Below, one piece after another: positions 6,322-8,120 of a stretch of DNA of 8,120 nt (position 1 is the first letter of the stretch; each line of letters begins with the position of its first letter). The notes under the pieces were generated by a model, which was given only the letters and a program-made list of their open reading frames with translations, had not been told where the DNA came from and made no database searches. The position numbers and the translations under genes were made by a program. The stretch is from Prevotella sp. CAG:1058 (lineage in GTDB: Bacteria; Bacteroidota; Bacteroidia; Bacteroidales; Bacteroidaceae), in contig HF986669.1 in the NCBI GenBank assembly GCA_000433175.1, positions 1 to 8,120 of the forward strand. The letters are read 5' to 3'.

Positions 6322-7826
6322 TTCTTCCTAAGTCTGGCTACGGGTATGCCCATCTGCTCGCGGTACTTGGCTATGGTGCGCCGCGCCACGGGGTATCCCT
6401 TGTCGGTCATCATCGTCTTTATGGCGTCGTCGCTGAGCGGGTGGTCCTTGTCCTCGTGGTCTATTATGTCCTTGAGGGCGGCCTTCACCCTGCGGGTCGA
6501 CATCTCCTCGCCGGTGCCCGTCTTAACGCTGTCGCTGAAGAAGTGGCGCAGGCGGAACGTGCCCCAGCGCGTCTGGGCGTACTTCATGTTGCTTACGCGC
6601 GACACGGTCGATATGTCGAGCCCTGCCTTCTCGGCCACGTCCTTTAGTATCATGGGCTTCAGGTCGGCCTCGTCGCCGTCCTGGAAGTAGCGTTTCTGTA
6701 TGTCGATGATTGCCTTCATTGTGACGTAGAGTGTGTGCTGGCGCTGCTTCACGGCTTCGATGAAGCCCTGTGCGCGCTCCACCTTCTCCTTGGCGTAGAG
6801 CAGTGCCTCCTTCTCGCGGCGGTTCATTTTTGCCTTGTCCTTCTGGTACTTCCTGACCATGTCGGCAAACGAGTCTGACACGTACAGCTCGGGCATGTGC
6901 CCGTTGTTTATGGTGAAGGTGACGGTGCCGTCGTCGGCCGTGTCAACAATGAAGTCGGGGGTTATCTGCTGCACGCCCTGCCCCTCGGTCTCGCCGAGGG
7001 CTGCGCCGGGCTTCGGGTTGAGCTTGAGCAGCTCGGCGTGCACCCTGTCGACCGTGGCGGCGTCGTAACCGAGCACGGCGGCTATCTTGTCCCAGCGCTT
7101 GTTCATGAACTCGTCATAACACTTCGTCACCACGTCGTCCATCATGCGGCGCAGGTCAGACTTAGGCTTGCGCCTTATCTGCAACAGCAGGCATTCGCGC
7201 AGGTTGCGCGCGCCTATGCCGGGGGGGTCGAACGTCTGGAGCGTATGCAGCACCTTCTCTATTTCCGCTTCGCCGGCGTCGATGTTATGGTATATGGCAA
7301 GCTCGTCGCTCAGCGCCCCGGCGTCCTTGCGCAGCAGGCCGTCGTTGTCGAGCGAGCCTATCAGGTATTCCATTATCTCGCGCTGCTTGGGGTCGAGGTC
7401 TACGTCCACCATCTGCTCGCGCAGCCTGTCGTAGAACGACACCTGGTCGCCGTAGGTGCGCTCCTCGTAGTCGGCACCCTGGCGGTCGTCCATCGCCGGC
7501 GACACGGCCTCGGGCATCTCGTCGTCCATGCCTATGCCCGCCAGCGCCTCGTCGAGGGCCGACTCGCGCTCCTCGCGCTCCGTGGCGGCGTCGAAGTCCT
7601 CTTCGGCATCGCCCTCAGACGCACCGTCGTAGGGCGCGTCGGCTTCGGTTGCGCCGTCCTGCGCGCCGCTCTCCAGTGCGGGGTTGTCGTCAATCTCGGC
7701 GGCAACGCTCTGCTCCAGCTCGGTCAAAGGCATCTCAAGCAGGCGCACCACCAGCATCTGCTGCTGCGTGAGCCGTTGCACCTGTACTTGTTTCTGCTCC
7801 TGTGTTTGTATGAGTTTCTGTACCAT
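6318..7826 (-). CDS. rpoN: RNA polymerase sigma-54 factor
   Basis: Sigma-54 directs RNA polymerase to -24/-12 promoters that need an AAA+ activator to open. The 502-residue protein has all the regions. Region I is glutamine/leucine-rich (about 5-52; QKQVQVQRLTQQQMLVVRLL, then IDDNPALES), where activators act. Region II is an acidic linker (about 55-118; DGASEGDAEEDFDAATEREE). A core-binding domain follows, then a helix-turn-helix region with STVSRVSNMKYAQTRWGTF, and last the RpoN box ARRTIAKYRE (481-490), which reads the -24 element. The ATG at 7826 gives the expected start before the Gln-rich helix. It is first in the string with the PAP2-like gene, purE and ispG. The usual proteobacterial neighbours (hpf, ptsN) are not seen, and no activator is in the window. 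Secure call. Confidence 0.98.
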   Translation of the reverse strand: MVQKLIQTQEQKQVQVQRLTQQQMLVVRLLEMPLTELEQSVAAEIDDNPALESGAQDGATEADAPYDGASEGDAEEDFDAATEREERESALDEALAGIGMDDEMPEAVSPAMDDRQGADYEERTYGDQVSFYDRLREQMVDVDLDPKQREIMEYLIGSLDNDGLLRKDAGALSDELAIYHNIDAGEAEIEKVLHTLQTFDPPGIGARNLRECLLLQIRRKPKSDLRRMMDDVVTKCYDEFMNKRWDKIAAVLGYDAATVDRVHAELLKLNPKPGAALGETEGQGVQQITPDFIVDTADDGTVTFTINNGHMPELYVSDSFADMVRKYQKDKAKMNRREKEALLYAKEKVERAQGFIEAVKQRQHTLYVTMKAIIDIQKRYFQDGDEADLKPMILKDVAEKAGLDISTVSRVSNMKYAQTRWGTFRLRHFFSDSVKTGTGEEMSTRRVKAALKDIIDHEDKDHPLSDDAIKTMMTDKGYPVARRTIAKYREQMGIPVARLRKK

Positions 7827-7832
7827 AACGAT

Positions 7833-7841
7833 GCAAAATTA
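7833..7841 (-). promoter_or_regulatory. Possible -7 box close to the rpoN start
   Basis: The minus strand reads TAATTTTGC, a match to TAnnTTTG, ending only 6 bases before the rpoN ATG. A transcript from it would be leaderless or nearly so. No TTTG stands 19-21 bases upstream, so this may be chance in an AT-rich stretch. Confidence 0.3.
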
Positions 7842-8015
7842 ATATTTTTCCGTGAAGATGAGAAGGATATGGCGGTTATTTTTTACGGCGGGCACAGACG
7901 GCGGCGGCAATTATACTTAACTTGCGTCGGCTGACTGCCTTGCATGCCCCGCCGGCCGGCTGACTGACGGCGGCACGCCTTAACGCCGGCATTGGTTTAC
8001 GGGCAGTGTAACCGT
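7842..8015. other. Intergenic DNA upstream of rpoN
   Basis: No gene is supported here; the plus-strand reading frame crossing it is the antisense of rpoN. The stretch has a direct repeat CGGCTGACTG (7928-7937 and 7957-7966) and the 10-bp palindrome GCCGGCCGGC (7951-7960). Any regulator binding is unknown. Confidence 0.4.
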
Positions 8016-8120
8016 CTGACTATCAACACATTGCAATATGCCGCCTTTTAGCGTGTAAAAGGCGGCATATTGCACGGCTGAAGGTAACCTTTCATAAGCC
8101 CGGAGGCGGCGTATTGCACG
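8016..8120. repeat. Palindromic mosaic repeat, locus B (runs off the window end)
   Basis: Plus-strand order: a lead module of CTGAC, TAT and CAACACATTGCAA (8016-8036). Then comes a perfect 19-bp stem, 8032-8050 with 8056-8074, around the loop GCGTG. The spacer is at 8070-8097, with AAGGTAACCTTTCATAA. Last is a segment (8098-8117) aligned to the left arm of hairpin 2 of locus A. Its right arm would lie beyond 8120. The 19-base core CCTTTTAGCGTGTAAAAGG (8044-8062) matches the reverse complement of 3051-3069 at 18 of 19 positions, so pieces occur in both orientations. It lies upstream of rpoN. Confidence 0.75.

Noticed and set aside
6897..7934. 345-codon plus-strand open frame antisense to rpoN
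   Set aside because: It is a shadow of rpoN with low-complexity Val/Leu/His/Ala composition and no motif. It extends only about 100 bases past the rpoN start.
8016..8120. CRISPR array or integron attC sites
   Set aside because: There is no regular direct repeat with unique spacers, no core-site motif and no cas or integrase gene in the window.

Overview
The window reads as chromosomal DNA of a fairly GC-rich member of the Bacteroidales, most likely Prevotella-like. The reasons are the long three-domain form of IspG, a TonB-dependent receptor with an N-terminal carboxypeptidase-regulatory-like domain, weak or absent Shine-Dalgarno sequences, and a promoter of the Bacteroides type (TTTG, 20 bases, TAnnTTTG). 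The genus is inference. All six protein genes lie on the minus strand, so transcription runs from high to low coordinates.

The right-hand block (7826 down to 3224) is a tight gene string: rpoN (sigma-54), a PAP2-superfamily membrane protein whose start overlaps the rpoN stop (ATGA), purE (purine synthesis) and ispG (isoprenoid synthesis). Spacings are -4, 29 and 87 bases, and the last gap holds a strong stem-loop. These genes share no pathway; they look like a housekeeping operon.

The left-hand block (2929 down to 159) has its own promoter. It encodes a small secreted cysteine-rich protein (13 Cys in 105 residues, DUF6660-like by recollection) and then a TonB-dependent outer-membrane receptor. 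The pair suggests a metal-related system, perhaps copper, but no substrate can be read from the sequence. As given, the receptor is broken at its very start: the start codon and signal peptide are in one frame and the mature protein in another, one missing base apart.

The least explained content is intergenic. Two loci (3039-3124 and 8016-8120) share a modular palindromic repeat: a hairpin beginning TGCAA and ending TTGCA, a conserved spacer containing AAGGTAWCCTTTCATRA, then a second hairpin in the same register. Stem sequences differ between copies, yet pairing is perfect over 19 bp in the hairpin at 3084-3124 and in that at 8032-8074. A third, degenerate locus (about 1-105) shares other modules with these two. 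A separate 9-bp tandem repeat lies in the receptor leader. No tRNA, rRNA, CRISPR array or insertion sequence was seen.
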